In this document: piece after piece, positions 8,431-17,088 of the stretch | Layout of the letters: the number at the start of each line of letters is the position of its first letter | Numbering within the stretch: position 1 is the first letter of the stretch | Assembly: GCA_910585465.1 (NCBI GenBank) | Contig: CAJUEW010000002.1 | Span: 124,001-188,000, forward strand | Reading direction: 5' to 3' | Length of the DNA stretch: 64,000 nucleotides | Origin: an uncultured Lachnospiraceae bacterium | GTDB taxonomy: Bacteria > Bacillota > Clostridia > Lachnospirales > Lachnospiraceae | Made by a program: the position numbers and the translations under genes | The notes under the pieces: generated by a model | What the model was told of the DNA's origin: nothing | Seen by the model: only the letters and a program-made list of their open reading frames with translations | The model's database searches: none

Positions 8431-9375
8431 ATGAAAAAAGGAACAAGAGCAGTTGCAGTCTTTGCGGGACTTCTGACGGTTGCCGAAGCAGGAGGATCTG
8501 CCTACTTCTACCGCAGAACTATGAAAAGAGGCAAGGCAAAGGTAGAACGTACGATGAAGATGGCCGGTACAGACTGGAACCAGTATATGCCGCTGATAGA
8601 AGAACGAAAGGAATATATGATGGCGCAGCCCCACGAGGATGTGTATCTGCGCTCCGGGGACGGGCTGAGACTTCACGCCACCTGGTTTCCGGTGGGAGAC
8701 CAGAAAAAGACAGTTATCTGTTTTCACGGGTATACCAGCAGGGGCATGAGCGATTATATTGGGTTGTCCGGCTATTACATGAAAAGAGGATACAGTATGC
8801 TGCTTGTGGATGAGCGCGCCCATGGGGACAGTGAGGGAGAATATATTGGTTTTGGATGTCTGGACCGGATGGATGCGCTGAACTGGATAGAATGGCTGAT
8901 ACACAGAACCGGAGAGGAGACACAGATACTTCTTCATGGAACCTCCATGGGAGGGGCTACGGTTTTAATGACCAGCGGACTTAAGCTTCCCGGGCAGGTC
9001 AGGGGTATCATTTCTGACTGCGGTTTTACATCTGCAAAAGAAGTATTTACCCACGTGCTCCATTCCATGTACCATTTGCCTGCCTTTCCGATGATTCAGA
9101 TTGCCAGTCTGGTGAATAAGAGAAAGGCAGGCTACACTCTGGACGAATGTAATGCGTCAAGAGAAGTGAGAAAGGCAAAGGTTCCCATTCTTCTGATCCA
9201 CGGAGACGCGGATACATTTGTCCCCTGCAGCATGTGCAGGGAAATCTATGAAAACTGTGCATCGGAAAAGAGGATGCTGATTGTAAAGGGGGCTGCTCAC
9301 GCGGAAAGCTATTACAAGGACACGGCGGCCTATGAAAATGCACTGAATGAATTTATCGGAGGAATTATCAAATGA
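8431..9375 (+). CDS. Alpha/beta hydrolase with N-terminal membrane anchor
   Basis: Protein of 314 residues. The first 27 residues form a hydrophobic anchor or uncleaved signal. The rest is an alpha/beta hydrolase with HGYTS (99-103), nucleophile elbow HGTSMGG (Ser172), acid in HGDADTF (Asp259/Asp261) and His290 in GAAHAES, so the catalytic triad looks complete. It is close to the BAAT/YqkD-type esterase group. Its stop codon overlaps the start of the condensation-domain gene (ATGA), implying coupled translation. In this cassette it may act as a thioesterase or release enzyme, which is inferred from context only. Confidence 0.85.
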   Translation: MKKGTRAVAVFAGLLTVAEAGGSAYFYRRTMKRGKAKVERTMKMAGTDWNQYMPLIEERKEYMMAQPHEDVYLRSGDGLRLHATWFPVGDQKKTVICFHGYTSRGMSDYIGLSGYYMKRGYSMLLVDERAHGDSEGEYIGFGCLDRMDALNWIEWLIHRTGEETQILLHGTSMGGATVLMTSGLKLPGQVRGIISDCGFTSAKEVFTHVLHSMYHLPAFPMIQIASLVNKRKAGYTLDECNASREVRKAKVPILLIHGDADTFVPCSMCREIYENCASEKRMLIVKGAAHAESYYKDTAAYENALNEFIGGIIK

Positions 9376-10778
9376 TGAAAAAGAGAAAAGGATATCCGGT
9401 ATATCCGCTGACGGCTGCCCAGAAATTCCATTTTTTCTACCAGAATTTCTGCCCGAAGAAAGAGGTTCTGAATATCGGAACGAGCCTGACTATTGAATCA
9501 GAGCTGGACTGGAAGGTTCTGAAGGAATCAATCTATAAGGCATATGAACGCTGTGAGTCCATGAGACTTCGTTTTGCCGCAGACAAAGAAGGAACCTGGT
9601 ACCAGTATGTGGAGGCCAGAGAGGAGCGGGATATTGAGTTTGTCGATTTTTCGGACAGGACAATGGAGGAAGCTGAACAGACTATGAGGGAATGGACCAC
9701 AGTGCCGTTCAAGCCGCAGGACTCTCCCATGAACCGGATTGTTATGATAAAGATGCCCGATGGCTTTCAGGGAGTCTATCTTCTGGTGGATCACCGGACG
9801 ATGGATGCCCAGTCCCTGATCTGCTTTCTGAAAGATATCATTGAGCTTTACTGTAATGCCATGTATGAGGGGATTCCGTACCCTAAGGAGATGGCGTCCT
9901 ATATTGAACAGCTTCAGAAGGATCTGGCATATGAGGCCGGCAGCAAGGCAAAGGATCGGGATGCAGAGTATTTCCAAAGGCTGATAGATGAAACTCCGGA
10001 GCCGATTTATAATGGGATTGACGGAACAGGCGCATTGGATGAAGAGAGGAAAAGAAGCGGCAATCCGGATGCAAGGGCGGCGATCAATGTATCTGATTCT
10101 GTGGACTCTGCACTGGATATTTTTCATCTGGAGGAGGAACCGACAAAAAGACTGCTGGACTTCTGCGAAAAATATCATGTATCTCTTGTATGCCTCCTGC
10201 TGATGGGACTTCGTACTTATTACCAGAAAATGAACGGCAATGCAGATGTATCCATCAATACAGCGATTGCCAGACGGGCAACCTTGAAGGAGAAGAAATC
10301 AGGCGGAACCAGAATCCATTCTTTTCCATTCAGAACCATTATTCCGGAAAATAAAACCTTTCTGGAAGGCATTTATGAGATACGTGATCTGCAGAATGAG
10401 TATTTCCGTCATGCAAATTATGATCCGGTATCCTATTTTGCTTACCGGGGAAAGAAATATCCTCATCCGGACGGGCAGACCTATGAGCCCATGTCACTTA
10501 CTTATCAGCCGCTGACCATGAAGGAAAAAGGGCTGGAGAAGCTGGGAGACATCCATTATAAAACAAAATGGTATCCAAACGGGGCAACAACTCAGGCTAT
10601 GTATCTGACCGTTATGCACCGGCCGGAGGACAACGGGCTGGATTTCAGCTTTGAACATCAGGTAAAGGCTGTGTCCAGGGAAAAACTGGAGTATCTTTAT
10701 TATTATCTCTGTAAAATCATGTTTAAGGGCGCGGAAAATCCGAATATGACAGTCGGGGATATTATAAAGCTTATATAA
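9372..10778 (+). CDS. Free-standing NRPS-like condensation-domain protein
   Basis: Protein of 468 residues resembling a condensation domain of non-ribosomal peptide synthetases or a related acyltransferase. YPLTAAQKFHFF (11-22) matches the first condensation motif. The active-site HHxxxDG is DHRTMDA here (140-146): the second, catalytic histidine (His141) and the Asp are kept, while the first His is Asp and Gly is Ala. The C-terminal half has TAIARRA and a late FSFEHQV strand as in condensation folds. Start ATG 9372 overlaps the hydrolase stop and has GGAGG nine bases upstream. A carrier protein and an adenylating enzyme follow, so it probably joins a carrier-bound acyl group to an amine or alcohol. 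The product is unknown. Confidence 0.8.
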   Translation: MMKKRKGYPVYPLTAAQKFHFFYQNFCPKKEVLNIGTSLTIESELDWKVLKESIYKAYERCESMRLRFAADKEGTWYQYVEAREERDIEFVDFSDRTMEEAEQTMREWTTVPFKPQDSPMNRIVMIKMPDGFQGVYLLVDHRTMDAQSLICFLKDIIELYCNAMYEGIPYPKEMASYIEQLQKDLAYEAGSKAKDRDAEYFQRLIDETPEPIYNGIDGTGALDEERKRSGNPDARAAINVSDSVDSALDIFHLEEEPTKRLLDFCEKYHVSLVCLLLMGLRTYYQKMNGNADVSINTAIARRATLKEKKSGGTRIHSFPFRTIIPENKTFLEGIYEIRDLQNEYFRHANYDPVSYFAYRGKKYPHPDGQTYEPMSLTYQPLTMKEKGLEKLGDIHYKTKWYPNGATTQAMYLTVMHRPEDNGLDFSFEHQVKAVSREKLEYLYYYLCKIMFKGAENPNMTVGDIIKLI

Positions 10779-10805
10779 GATTTTGAAATTCGGAGGAACA
10801 GCAGT

Positions 10806-11036
10806 ATGTTTGAAAAAATGGCAGATATTATTTGCAACTATGTGGAAGTGGAGCCCGGGGATATCCGTCCGGAGTCCCGTTTTATGGAAGATTTGGGATT
10901 TACCTCCTTTGATTTTATGAGTATGCTGGGCGAACTGGAGGATGAGTTTGACGTGGAAATTGATCAGCAGGAGGTTTCTGCAATCCGTACCGTGCAGGAA
11001 GCTGTGGATTATATGACAAAACTGTCTGCGGAATAA
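10806..11036 (+). CDS. Acyl carrier protein
   Basis: Carrier of 76 residues with the phosphopantetheine attachment Ser34 in EDLGFTSFDFMSM and an acidic helical profile, the normal size for an ACP. It sits between the condensation protein and the ligase (27- and 14-base gaps) and so likely carries the acyl or aminoacyl group for this cassette rather than for fatty acid synthesis. Start ATG 10806 follows CGGAGGAACAGC. Confidence 0.9.
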   Translation: MFEKMADIICNYVEVEPGDIRPESRFMEDLGFTSFDFMSMLGELEDEFDVEIDQQEVSAIRTVQEAVDYMTKLSAE

Positions 11037-11050
11037 GAAGAGGTGGGGCT

Positions 11051-12556
11051 ATGAACAGTACTATTCGTGAAATTATCGTACAGGCGGAGAAAAGCTATGG
11101 AGCTGTGGATGCCATACGGTATAAAATAAAAAAAGACATAATAGAGACAAAATCTTACACGGACCTGAAGCGTGACAGCGAGAGCTTTTCCTGTGTTCTT
11201 CAGGCTCTGGGAGAGCAGGGGAGCCATGTGGCTGTTACGGGGATGACCTCCTACTTCTGGATTATGGCATACCTGGGGACTGTGAACAGCGGAAGCGTCG
11301 CGGTGCCGCTGGACGTATCCCTTCCGGCAGAGGAGATGTGCGAGCTGGTGGATCGCGCGGATGCAACGGTATTGGTAATTGATGAAGTCCGCAAAGATGT
11401 GGCGGCGATTGTGAAGCAGCGCTGTCCGAAGCTGAAATATTTAATATCCATGCAGAAGGAAGCAAGCGACAGCGAGAGTCTGTCCCTTGTACAGCTTCTG
11501 AGAGAGCATGAGGGAAGCTGCGGTTATCTGCCGGATCCTGATGCATTGGCTACTATTATGTTTACGTCGGGAACAACGGGAAAGAGCAAAGGAGTGATGC
11601 TGACCCACCGCAATCTGGCAGAGAATGCCACCTGTCTGGACATGAAATTCCCTCCGCGGACGGTGCTTATGTCTGTGCTTCCGATTCATCATGCATACTG
11701 TCTTAGTATGGATATTCTGAAGGGAATTTCTCTGGGCAGTGTGATCTGCATCAATGATTCATTGATTCGTATGGCGAAAAATATTAAGCTGTTTCGTCCG
11801 AATGTCATTTTGATGGTGCCGCTGATGATTGAGACTATGGCGAAAAAGCTGGAGGATGCGAAAGGCCTGCCGCCCGAGATTGTGAAAAAAGAGGTGTTCG
11901 GAGAGCAGTTCCATACGATCTGCAGCGGAGGCGCTTATCTGCCTCCTGCCATGCTGGATTTATTTGGAGAATACGGAATTACGATTCTTCAGGGCTACGG
12001 CATGACCGAATGCGCGCCGGTTATCAGCACGACCGTAAGCTGGAATATCCGGAAAGGCTCTGTGGGGCAGCTGATGCCCAACTGCGAGGCAAAGGTAGTG
12101 GATCAGGAGCTGTGGGTCCGGGGCAGCAGTGTGATGAAGGGGTATTACCAGATGCCTGAAGAGACAGAGGAGGCTTTGACGGACGGATGGCTTCGTACCG
12201 GTGATCTGGGTTATGTGGATGAAGAGAATTTTGTATATTTGACCGGGCGGAAGAAAAATCTGATCATCACGAAGAACGGAGAAAATGTATCTCCTGAGGA
12301 GCTGGAGAATAAAATCGGGGAGAGCCGTCTGGTTCAGGAAATACTGGTACGGGAAAAGGAGGGAGTTATTGAGGCGGAAATTTTCCCGGATATGGAGTAT
12401 GCACAAAAGCAGGGACTGACGGATCCGCAGACAGAGCTTCAGAAAATAATTGACGCTTATAATCAGACGGCGCCCACATATAAGCGCGTTTATCGTTTGA
12501 AGGTGCGGGAGACGGAATTTGACAAAACGCCGTCGAAAAAAATCAAACGTTATTAA
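11051..12556 (+). CDS. Adenylate-forming acyl/amino-acid ligase (AMP-binding)
   Basis: Protein of 501 residues of the ANL superfamily. Visible core motifs: ATP loop TIMFTSGTTGKSKGVML, GYGMTECAPVIS, GWLRTGDLGY, TGRKKNLIITKNGENVSPEE, and the C-terminal catalytic lysine in TPSKKIKRY. It activates a carboxylic acid as an adenylate and most likely loads it onto the carrier protein encoded just upstream. It could equally be an acyl-CoA synthetase; the substrate pocket cannot be read with certainty. Last gene of the cassette, followed by a strong terminator. Confidence 0.88.
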   Translation: MNSTIREIIVQAEKSYGAVDAIRYKIKKDIIETKSYTDLKRDSESFSCVLQALGEQGSHVAVTGMTSYFWIMAYLGTVNSGSVAVPLDVSLPAEEMCELVDRADATVLVIDEVRKDVAAIVKQRCPKLKYLISMQKEASDSESLSLVQLLREHEGSCGYLPDPDALATIMFTSGTTGKSKGVMLTHRNLAENATCLDMKFPPRTVLMSVLPIHHAYCLSMDILKGISLGSVICINDSLIRMAKNIKLFRPNVILMVPLMIETMAKKLEDAKGLPPEIVKKEVFGEQFHTICSGGAYLPPAMLDLFGEYGITILQGYGMTECAPVISTTVSWNIRKGSVGQLMPNCEAKVVDQELWVRGSSVMKGYYQMPEETEEALTDGWLRTGDLGYVDEENFVYLTGRKKNLIITKNGENVSPEELENKIGESRLVQEILVREKEGVIEAEIFPDMEYAQKQGLTDPQTELQKIIDAYNQTAPTYKRVYRLKVRETEFDKTPSKKIKRY

Positions 12557-12589
12557 AATGAATGCAAAAAGCATGAACGAATTAGAAAT

Positions 12590-12635
12590 AGCCGGAACAG
12601 ACTGATACAAAATCAGCCGTTCCGGCTGTTTTTTC
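12590..12635 (+). terminator. Terminator after the condensation/ligase cassette
   Basis: AGCCGGAAC pairs with GTTCCGGCT, with an inner CTGAT/ATCAG stem, followed by GTTTTTTC. It separates the cassette from the Wood-Ljungdahl locus. Confidence 0.88.
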
Positions 12636-12706
12636 TACATAACCCAGATCTGGTGTTAATATTTTATAATATTGTCAAAGACCGGATATGAAAGAATTGG
12701 AATAAT

Positions 12707-12730
12707 GTATATTTTTTTGCAAAAATATAC
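12707..12730. promoter_or_regulatory. 24-base inverted repeat upstream of the rnfC2 promoter
   Basis: GTATATTTTT-TTGC-AAAAATATAC has perfect 10-base arms and lies just upstream of the likely rnfC2 promoter. It is placed as an activator or repressor site for the methyl-branch operon. AT-richness means a chance origin is possible. Confidence 0.4.
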
Positions 12731-12738
12731 GTTTAGAC

Positions 12739-12767
12739 TAGATAAATTAACTAATATATGTTATACT
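12739..12767 (+). promoter_or_regulatory. Probable promoter of rnfC2-metV-metF
   Basis: Extended -10 TGT TATACT ends at 12767, with a weak -35 TAGATA at 12739 and a 17-base spacer. The mapped TTG start lies about 130 bases further on. The 342 bases from 12557 to 12898 hold only the upstream terminator, the inverted repeat and this promoter; I see no gene or known riboswitch. Confidence 0.5.
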
Positions 12768-12898
12768 TAAACACGTATTAATTGCAGAACCAGGTTATTT
12801 GCTTATGATTATTTTTCTTCAGAATGCGGAGGTTGAAAAATAACAAAAAACAGATAAGGATACGGTTTGTAAATCAATTTTATAAGGAAGGTGAGCAA

Positions 12899-14860
12899 TT
12901 GGAGAACTATACCAAGTATAAGCTGAAAGGGTGCGACGAACTGGTGCCATTGTTGTCCGGTGTGGACAATTTGTTCGTCGTTGCTTGTAACAAGTGCTTC
13001 AAGGAATTTGAGACCATTGACGAACCAGATTGCGGCGAATTTGAGAAAATCGCTGCCGAACACGGAAAGACAGTCACAGGTAGTGCAAAGGTTGATTTTT
13101 TGTGCAACAAAACCCAGACTGAAAAAAAATTACAGGACATGATTCCGGAAGGTACAGAGCATGTTTTTGTAATTTCCTGCGGCTTGGGAATTCAGACCGT
13201 TGCGGATCTGGCAAAGGTACCCGTATATGCGGCGGCTGATTCACTCAACTATACGGGACATCACGGTATGGCGCTGACAAAGAAAAGCTGTGATGCCTGC
13301 GCGCAATGTTATTTGAACGTAACCGGAGGAGTCTGTCCTATCGTTGACTGCTCGAAGAGTCTGGTCAACGGACAATGCGGAGGCGCAAAGAACGGAAAAT
13401 GCGAGGTGGACAGCAATAAAGACTGTGCCTGGGAAAAAATATACAAAAGGCTGGAAAAACAGGGTCGTATTTCAGAGTTTTTGGAACAGCCGGTTCAGGT
13501 GCGGGATTACTCAAAGGTTGACTTCAAGTTTGTTAATAATTATGTAAAATCAATCCGCGAAAACAGACTGGAGGGTTACTACGGAGGCGTTCATCCTTCA
13601 GAGCGTAAAGAGTTTACCGAACATCTTACATTGAAGAAATTCCCGGATCCGGAAGTGGTGGTTATTCCTCTGTCGATGCATGCAGGCGCTCCGGCCAATC
13701 CTGTTGTACAGGTGGGAGATACTGTGAAAGTCGGACAGAAAATCGGAGAGGCGGCAGCCTTTATAAGCAGTCCGATACATTCCAGTGTCAGCGGAACTGT
13801 AATTGCCATTGAACCGCACGGGCATGCCACAAGAGGCGAATGTATGTCCGTTGTCATCCGTTCGGACGGAAAAAATACTCTGCATGAATCTGTTAAGCCT
13901 CATAAAGATCTTGACAGTCTGACGCCGGACGAGATTATCGATATTGTCCGCGAGTCCGGAATCGTAGGCATGGGCGGCGCCGGTTTCCCGACGTCTGTAA
14001 AACTGAAACCTGCCAAACCGGTAGATACAATTTTACTGAACGGCTGCGAATGCGAGCCTCTTCTGACGGCAGACCACAGAGTGCTCCTGGAGTTCGCGGA
14101 TGATGTAGTCTTTGGCCTTAAGGCGATTATCAAAACAGTAGGCGCGGAAAAGGGTATTATTGTAATTGAGGATAATAAGCCGGATGCCATTGAGCTTATG
14201 AAAGAGAAGACTGCCGACTGCGGCAATATAGAGGTTGTGGTAGCTAAGACAAAATATCCGCAGGGCGCTGAGAAGATGCTGATTAAGCGGGTAATGAAAC
14301 GGCAAGTGCCGAGCGGCGGCCTGCCTGCAGATGTAGGCTGTGTTGTAAGCAACATCAGCACCACAAAAGCGATTGCCGATGCAATTCAGAAAGGTATGCC
14401 GTTAGTTGAACGTGTTGTAACCGTAACCGGTGAAAAGCTGAAGAATCCGGGCAATTATATTGTGAAGATCGGTACCAACACCAAAGAACTGATCGATTTC
14501 TGCGGCGGCGTAACAGGCGATGATATTACAATTAAGGCAGGCGGTCCGATGATGGGCTTTGTCCTTTCCGATGTGAATGTACCAATCATGAAGGGCTCCA
14601 ATGGAATCATTGTGGTTGATACAGATCATACAGAAGAACAGCCATGTATCAAATGCGGACGCTGTGTGGATGTATGTCCGATGGAACTTTCTCCGCTGTA
14701 TTTCGCAAAATATGCGGATGAGAAGAACTGGCAGGGCGTGAAGGATAAAAAAATCATGGATTGTATTGAGTGCAGGTGCTGTGAGTATATCTGTTCCTCT
14801 AAGATTCCGTTAGTCACCAAAATCAAAGCCGGAAAAACTGCAGTAAGGGAGATGAAGTGA
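12899..14860 (+). CDS. rnfC2: RnfC2-type NADH dehydrogenase subunit of methylene-THF reductase, with N-terminal MetV module
   Basis: Protein of 653 residues joining two parts. Residues 1 to about 205 are a MetV-like (MTHFR C-terminal zinc-finger) module with CDACAQCYLNVTGGVCPI and SLVNGQCGG. The rest is RnfC: GVHPSERKEFTE, a biotinyl-like strand region (HAGAPANPVVQVGDTV), the flavin/NADH segment GMGGAGFPTSVKL plus NGCECEPLL, and two [4Fe-4S] sites, Cys583/586/589/593 and Cys622/625/628/632. No other rnf genes are here, so it serves MetF, passing electrons from NADH as in the Acetobacterium type of reductase. Start: TTG 12899 with AAGGAAGGTGAG just before it. An upstream ATG (12824) lacks such a site and adds 25 basic residues. 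Confidence 0.85.
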   Translation: MENYTKYKLKGCDELVPLLSGVDNLFVVACNKCFKEFETIDEPDCGEFEKIAAEHGKTVTGSAKVDFLCNKTQTEKKLQDMIPEGTEHVFVISCGLGIQTVADLAKVPVYAAADSLNYTGHHGMALTKKSCDACAQCYLNVTGGVCPIVDCSKSLVNGQCGGAKNGKCEVDSNKDCAWEKIYKRLEKQGRISEFLEQPVQVRDYSKVDFKFVNNYVKSIRENRLEGYYGGVHPSERKEFTEHLTLKKFPDPEVVVIPLSMHAGAPANPVVQVGDTVKVGQKIGEAAAFISSPIHSSVSGTVIAIEPHGHATRGECMSVVIRSDGKNTLHESVKPHKDLDSLTPDEIIDIVRESGIVGMGGAGFPTSVKLKPAKPVDTILLNGCECEPLLTADHRVLLEFADDVVFGLKAIIKTVGAEKGIIVIEDNKPDAIELMKEKTADCGNIEVVVAKTKYPQGAEKMLIKRVMKRQVPSGGLPADVGCVVSNISTTKAIADAIQKGMPLVERVVTVTGEKLKNPGNYIVKIGTNTKELIDFCGGVTGDDITIKAGGPMMGFVLSDVNVPIMKGSNGIIVVDTDHTEEQPCIKCGRCVDVCPMELSPLYFAKYADEKNWQGVKDKKIMDCIECRCCEYICSSKIPLVTKIKAGKTAVREMK

Positions 14861-14861
14861 T

Positions 14862-15485
14862 ATGTTAATTACCCAATTAAAAGCAAAGGAAACTATCGTA
14901 TCACTGGTAGGCGGGAAAAAGGTTTTTATCATTAACTGCCAGGGATGCAAGGAAGTCTCTTTTCCGGAAAAGGAAGCCGCAGAGCTCCAGAAGGAACTGG
15001 GAGCCTCCGGAAAGGTGACCGGAGTTATTACAACAGACTACATATGCAATCCGGAAAATATGAAGCTGCGTCTCCAGAAACATATGGGCGAGATCGAGGC
15101 TGCTGATATGGTACTGGTATTTTCCTGCGGTGTCGGAGTGCAGACCATTGCCGAATATCTGGAGGATAAAATGGTATGTGCAGGCTGCGATACCTGCAGA
15201 TTACCGGGATTCCAGGGTGTAACTCCGCTGGAGTACGATTGCGGTCAATGCGGCGAATGCTACCTGAATTTAACCGGTGGAATCTGCCCGATTACTGCCT
15301 GTTCCAAAAGTCTGGTCAACGGACAGTGCGGCGGCTCTAAAAACGGCAAATGTGAAGTAGACAGCAATATGGAATGCGGCTGGGAGCGTATTTACAGACG
15401 GCTTGAGAAAATAGGACATCTGGATGCGTTGAAGTGCCCGACGCAGGTACGTAATTACGCAACAGATGATGAAGTGTCTAAATAG
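14862..15485 (+). CDS. metV: MetV, zinc-finger partner of methylene-THF reductase
   Basis: Protein of 207 residues homologous to the N-terminal module of the preceding RnfC2. Cysteine groups: NCQGC near the start, SCGVGVQT, CAGCDTC, CGQCGECYLNLTGGICPI and the signature SLVNGQCGGSKNGKCEVDSN. In acetogens MetV forms a complex with MetF and is thought to relay electrons or stabilise it through its metal sites. It begins one base after the rnfC2 stop (ribosome site AGGGAGATG), so the two are coupled. It keeps the CAGCDTC cysteines that the fused copy has lost. Confidence 0.88.
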   Translation: MLITQLKAKETIVSLVGGKKVFIINCQGCKEVSFPEKEAAELQKELGASGKVTGVITTDYICNPENMKLRLQKHMGEIEAADMVLVFSCGVGVQTIAEYLEDKMVCAGCDTCRLPGFQGVTPLEYDCGQCGECYLNLTGGICPITACSKSLVNGQCGGSKNGKCEVDSNMECGWERIYRRLEKIGHLDALKCPTQVRNYATDDEVSK

Positions 15486-15525
15486 GGAGACTGTTAAAAT
15501 TTATAATGATTAGGAGCAATGTATA

Positions 15526-16404
15526 ATGAAAATTACTGAGTTATTTGAACGTGGTGAATTTGTGGTTTCGGCAGAGGTGGGCCCGCCAAAAGGAATTCAT
15601 ATTGAACATTTGCTGGAAGAAGCGAAAACTTATTTGAGCGGTATTACGGCGGTTAACGTGACAGATAATCAGTCCTCCGTTATGCGTCTTGGTTCTCTGG
15701 CAACGTGCAAAGCTCTGAAGGACAAAGGGCTGACACCTATCTACCAGTTGACCTGTCGTGACAGAAACCGTATAGCACTGCAGTCGGATCTTTTGAGCGC
15801 TGCTATGCTGGGGATTGAAAATCTGCTGCTTTTAACGGGAGATCATACAAAGATGGGCGATCACCCGCAGGCAAAGCCTGTTTTTGATTTGGATTCCGTT
15901 TCTTTGATTCATGCAGTGAAAAAGCTGGAGGAAGGTGAAGACTTGGGCGGAAATAAGCTGGTTGGAGAGCCTCCTAAATTTGCCAAAGGAGCAGTTGTAT
16001 CTCCTTGCAGTGACTCTATTGACGCACAGCTTGCAAAAATGGAGCGGAAGGTTCGTGCAGGCGCAGACTATTTCCAGACACAGGCGGTTTATGAGCCGGA
16101 GAAGTTTATTAAATTTATGGAAAAGGCAAAACAGTTTGGCAAACCGGTCCAGCTTGGAATCGTAATTCCAAAATCAGCAGGAATGGCAAAATTCATGAAT
16201 GATAATGTTGCCGGTATTCATGTTCCTCAGGAAATGATTGATGAGCTTAAAAAGGACAAGGAAAAAACCAAAGCAGGTATTACTGGTGTGGAGATTGCCG
16301 CGCGTATCATCAAAGAATGCAAGCCGTATTGCCAGGGTGTACATATTATGGCATTGGGCTGGGAGTCAAAAGTACCGGATCTTCTTAAGCAGGCTGAGAT
16401 TTAA
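15526..16404 (+). CDS. metF: Methylenetetrahydrofolate reductase catalytic subunit
   Basis: Flavoenzyme of 292 residues that reduces 5,10-methylene-THF to 5-methyl-THF, the last step of the methyl branch. The TIM-barrel signature is present: SAEVGPPKG near the N-terminus, VNVTDNQSSVMRLG, then TCRDRNRIALQSDLL and LLLLTGDHT, the usual flavin and folate contact regions. It lacks an NADPH regulatory domain and depends on the MetV and RnfC2 proteins for electrons. Third gene of its operon (40-base gap after metV), followed by a strong terminator. Confidence 0.93.
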   Translation: MKITELFERGEFVVSAEVGPPKGIHIEHLLEEAKTYLSGITAVNVTDNQSSVMRLGSLATCKALKDKGLTPIYQLTCRDRNRIALQSDLLSAAMLGIENLLLLTGDHTKMGDHPQAKPVFDLDSVSLIHAVKKLEEGEDLGGNKLVGEPPKFAKGAVVSPCSDSIDAQLAKMERKVRAGADYFQTQAVYEPEKFIKFMEKAKQFGKPVQLGIVIPKSAGMAKFMNDNVAGIHVPQEMIDELKKDKEKTKAGITGVEIAARIIKECKPYCQGVHIMALGWESKVPDLLKQAEI

Positions 16405-16479
16405 TGACTTAAGGGGTTGCTGCAAGGGCAGTATCAGTTAAGTTAAGGTTATAAAACTCTGCATTGTTTTAAAATTTCA

Positions 16480-16520
16480 AGTGACCGAAAGTATAAAAAC
16501 AGCTTTCGGTCACTTTTTCC
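16480..16520 (+). terminator. Terminator after metF
   Basis: AGTGACCGAAAG at 16480-16491 pairs perfectly over 12 bases with 16503-16514, followed by TTTTTCC. It ends the rnfC2-metV-metF unit. Confidence 0.92.
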
Positions 16521-16593
16521 TTTATTTAGGAAATTCCTCAAAACGAAAAGCATGGCAAAGACACTTTTTTATTGAAAATATACAGAAATTTAC

Positions 16594-16622
16594 TTGCTAA
16601 ATATCCCCCTATGGGGTATAAT
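16594..16622 (+). promoter_or_regulatory. Promoter of the His-rich/cooT operon with CsoR/RcnR-type operator in its spacer
   Basis: TTGCTA (16594-16599) and TATAAT (16617-16622) are separated by exactly 17 bases. The spacer carries TATCCCCC-TAT-GGGGTATA (16602-16620; 7 of 8 arm positions match). G/C tracts flanked by AT in this arrangement are the known binding pattern of CsoR/RcnR-family metal-sensing repressors. The position would block RNA polymerase directly. Confidence 0.65.
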
Positions 16623-16698
16623 ACTAATAAAAATGACAAAAAAATAACATACCAGTTTGTTTTGGTGTTAGTTTTGTTATGAAGAAGGAGGTAGGTAG

Positions 16699-17076
16699 AT
16701 GCACGTAACCAACGAAGAACACAGCCATTGTGGATGTGGCTGCGGTGGGCACGAACATTCTCATGAACATGCACATGGAAAGCTGACTCATACCCATGCA
16801 CACAGCCATGAGGACGGTCATGAGCATGAGCACAACCATGAACATAATCATTGTGAATGCGGTCATGACCATTGTGACCATCCGAAGGATGAGGATACTG
16901 CAGTTCTGGCATATATGCTGGATCACAATAAACATCATGCCCAGGAGCTGGCTGCTATTGCAAAGCATTTAAGAGAGCAGGGTAAGGACGATGCAGCCGT
17001 TCAGATTGAAAAGGGTGTGGAAGATTTTGAAAAAGGCAATATGAGATTGTCAATTGCACTTTCGCTTGTACAGTAG
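16699..17076 (+). CDS. His/Cys-rich metal-binding protein (probable nickel store/chaperone)
   Basis: Protein of 125 residues. The first 62 contain 21 histidines and 6 cysteines (for example HCGCGCGGHEHSHEHAH), a metal-binding tail like those of nickel chaperones (HypB, CooJ, SlyD). The remainder (about 65-125) is a short helical domain without recognised family. It is followed 12 bases later by cooT and then cooC and CO dehydrogenase, so storage or delivery of nickel to CODH/ACS is the natural reading. Nickel over zinc or cobalt is inferred from the neighbours. Start ATG 16699 follows AAGGAGGTAG. Confidence 0.75.
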   Translation: MHVTNEEHSHCGCGCGGHEHSHEHAHGKLTHTHAHSHEDGHEHEHNHEHNHCECGHDHCDHPKDEDTAVLAYMLDHNKHHAQELAAIAKHLREQGKDDAAVQIEKGVEDFEKGNMRLSIALSLVQ

Positions 17077-17088
17077 GAGGAATTAAGT

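Noticed and set aside
12899..14860. Part of a complete Rnf complex
   Set aside because: No rnfA, B, D, E or G gene is nearby, and the protein is fused to a MetV module and followed by metV and metF, so it belongs to the methylene-THF reductase.
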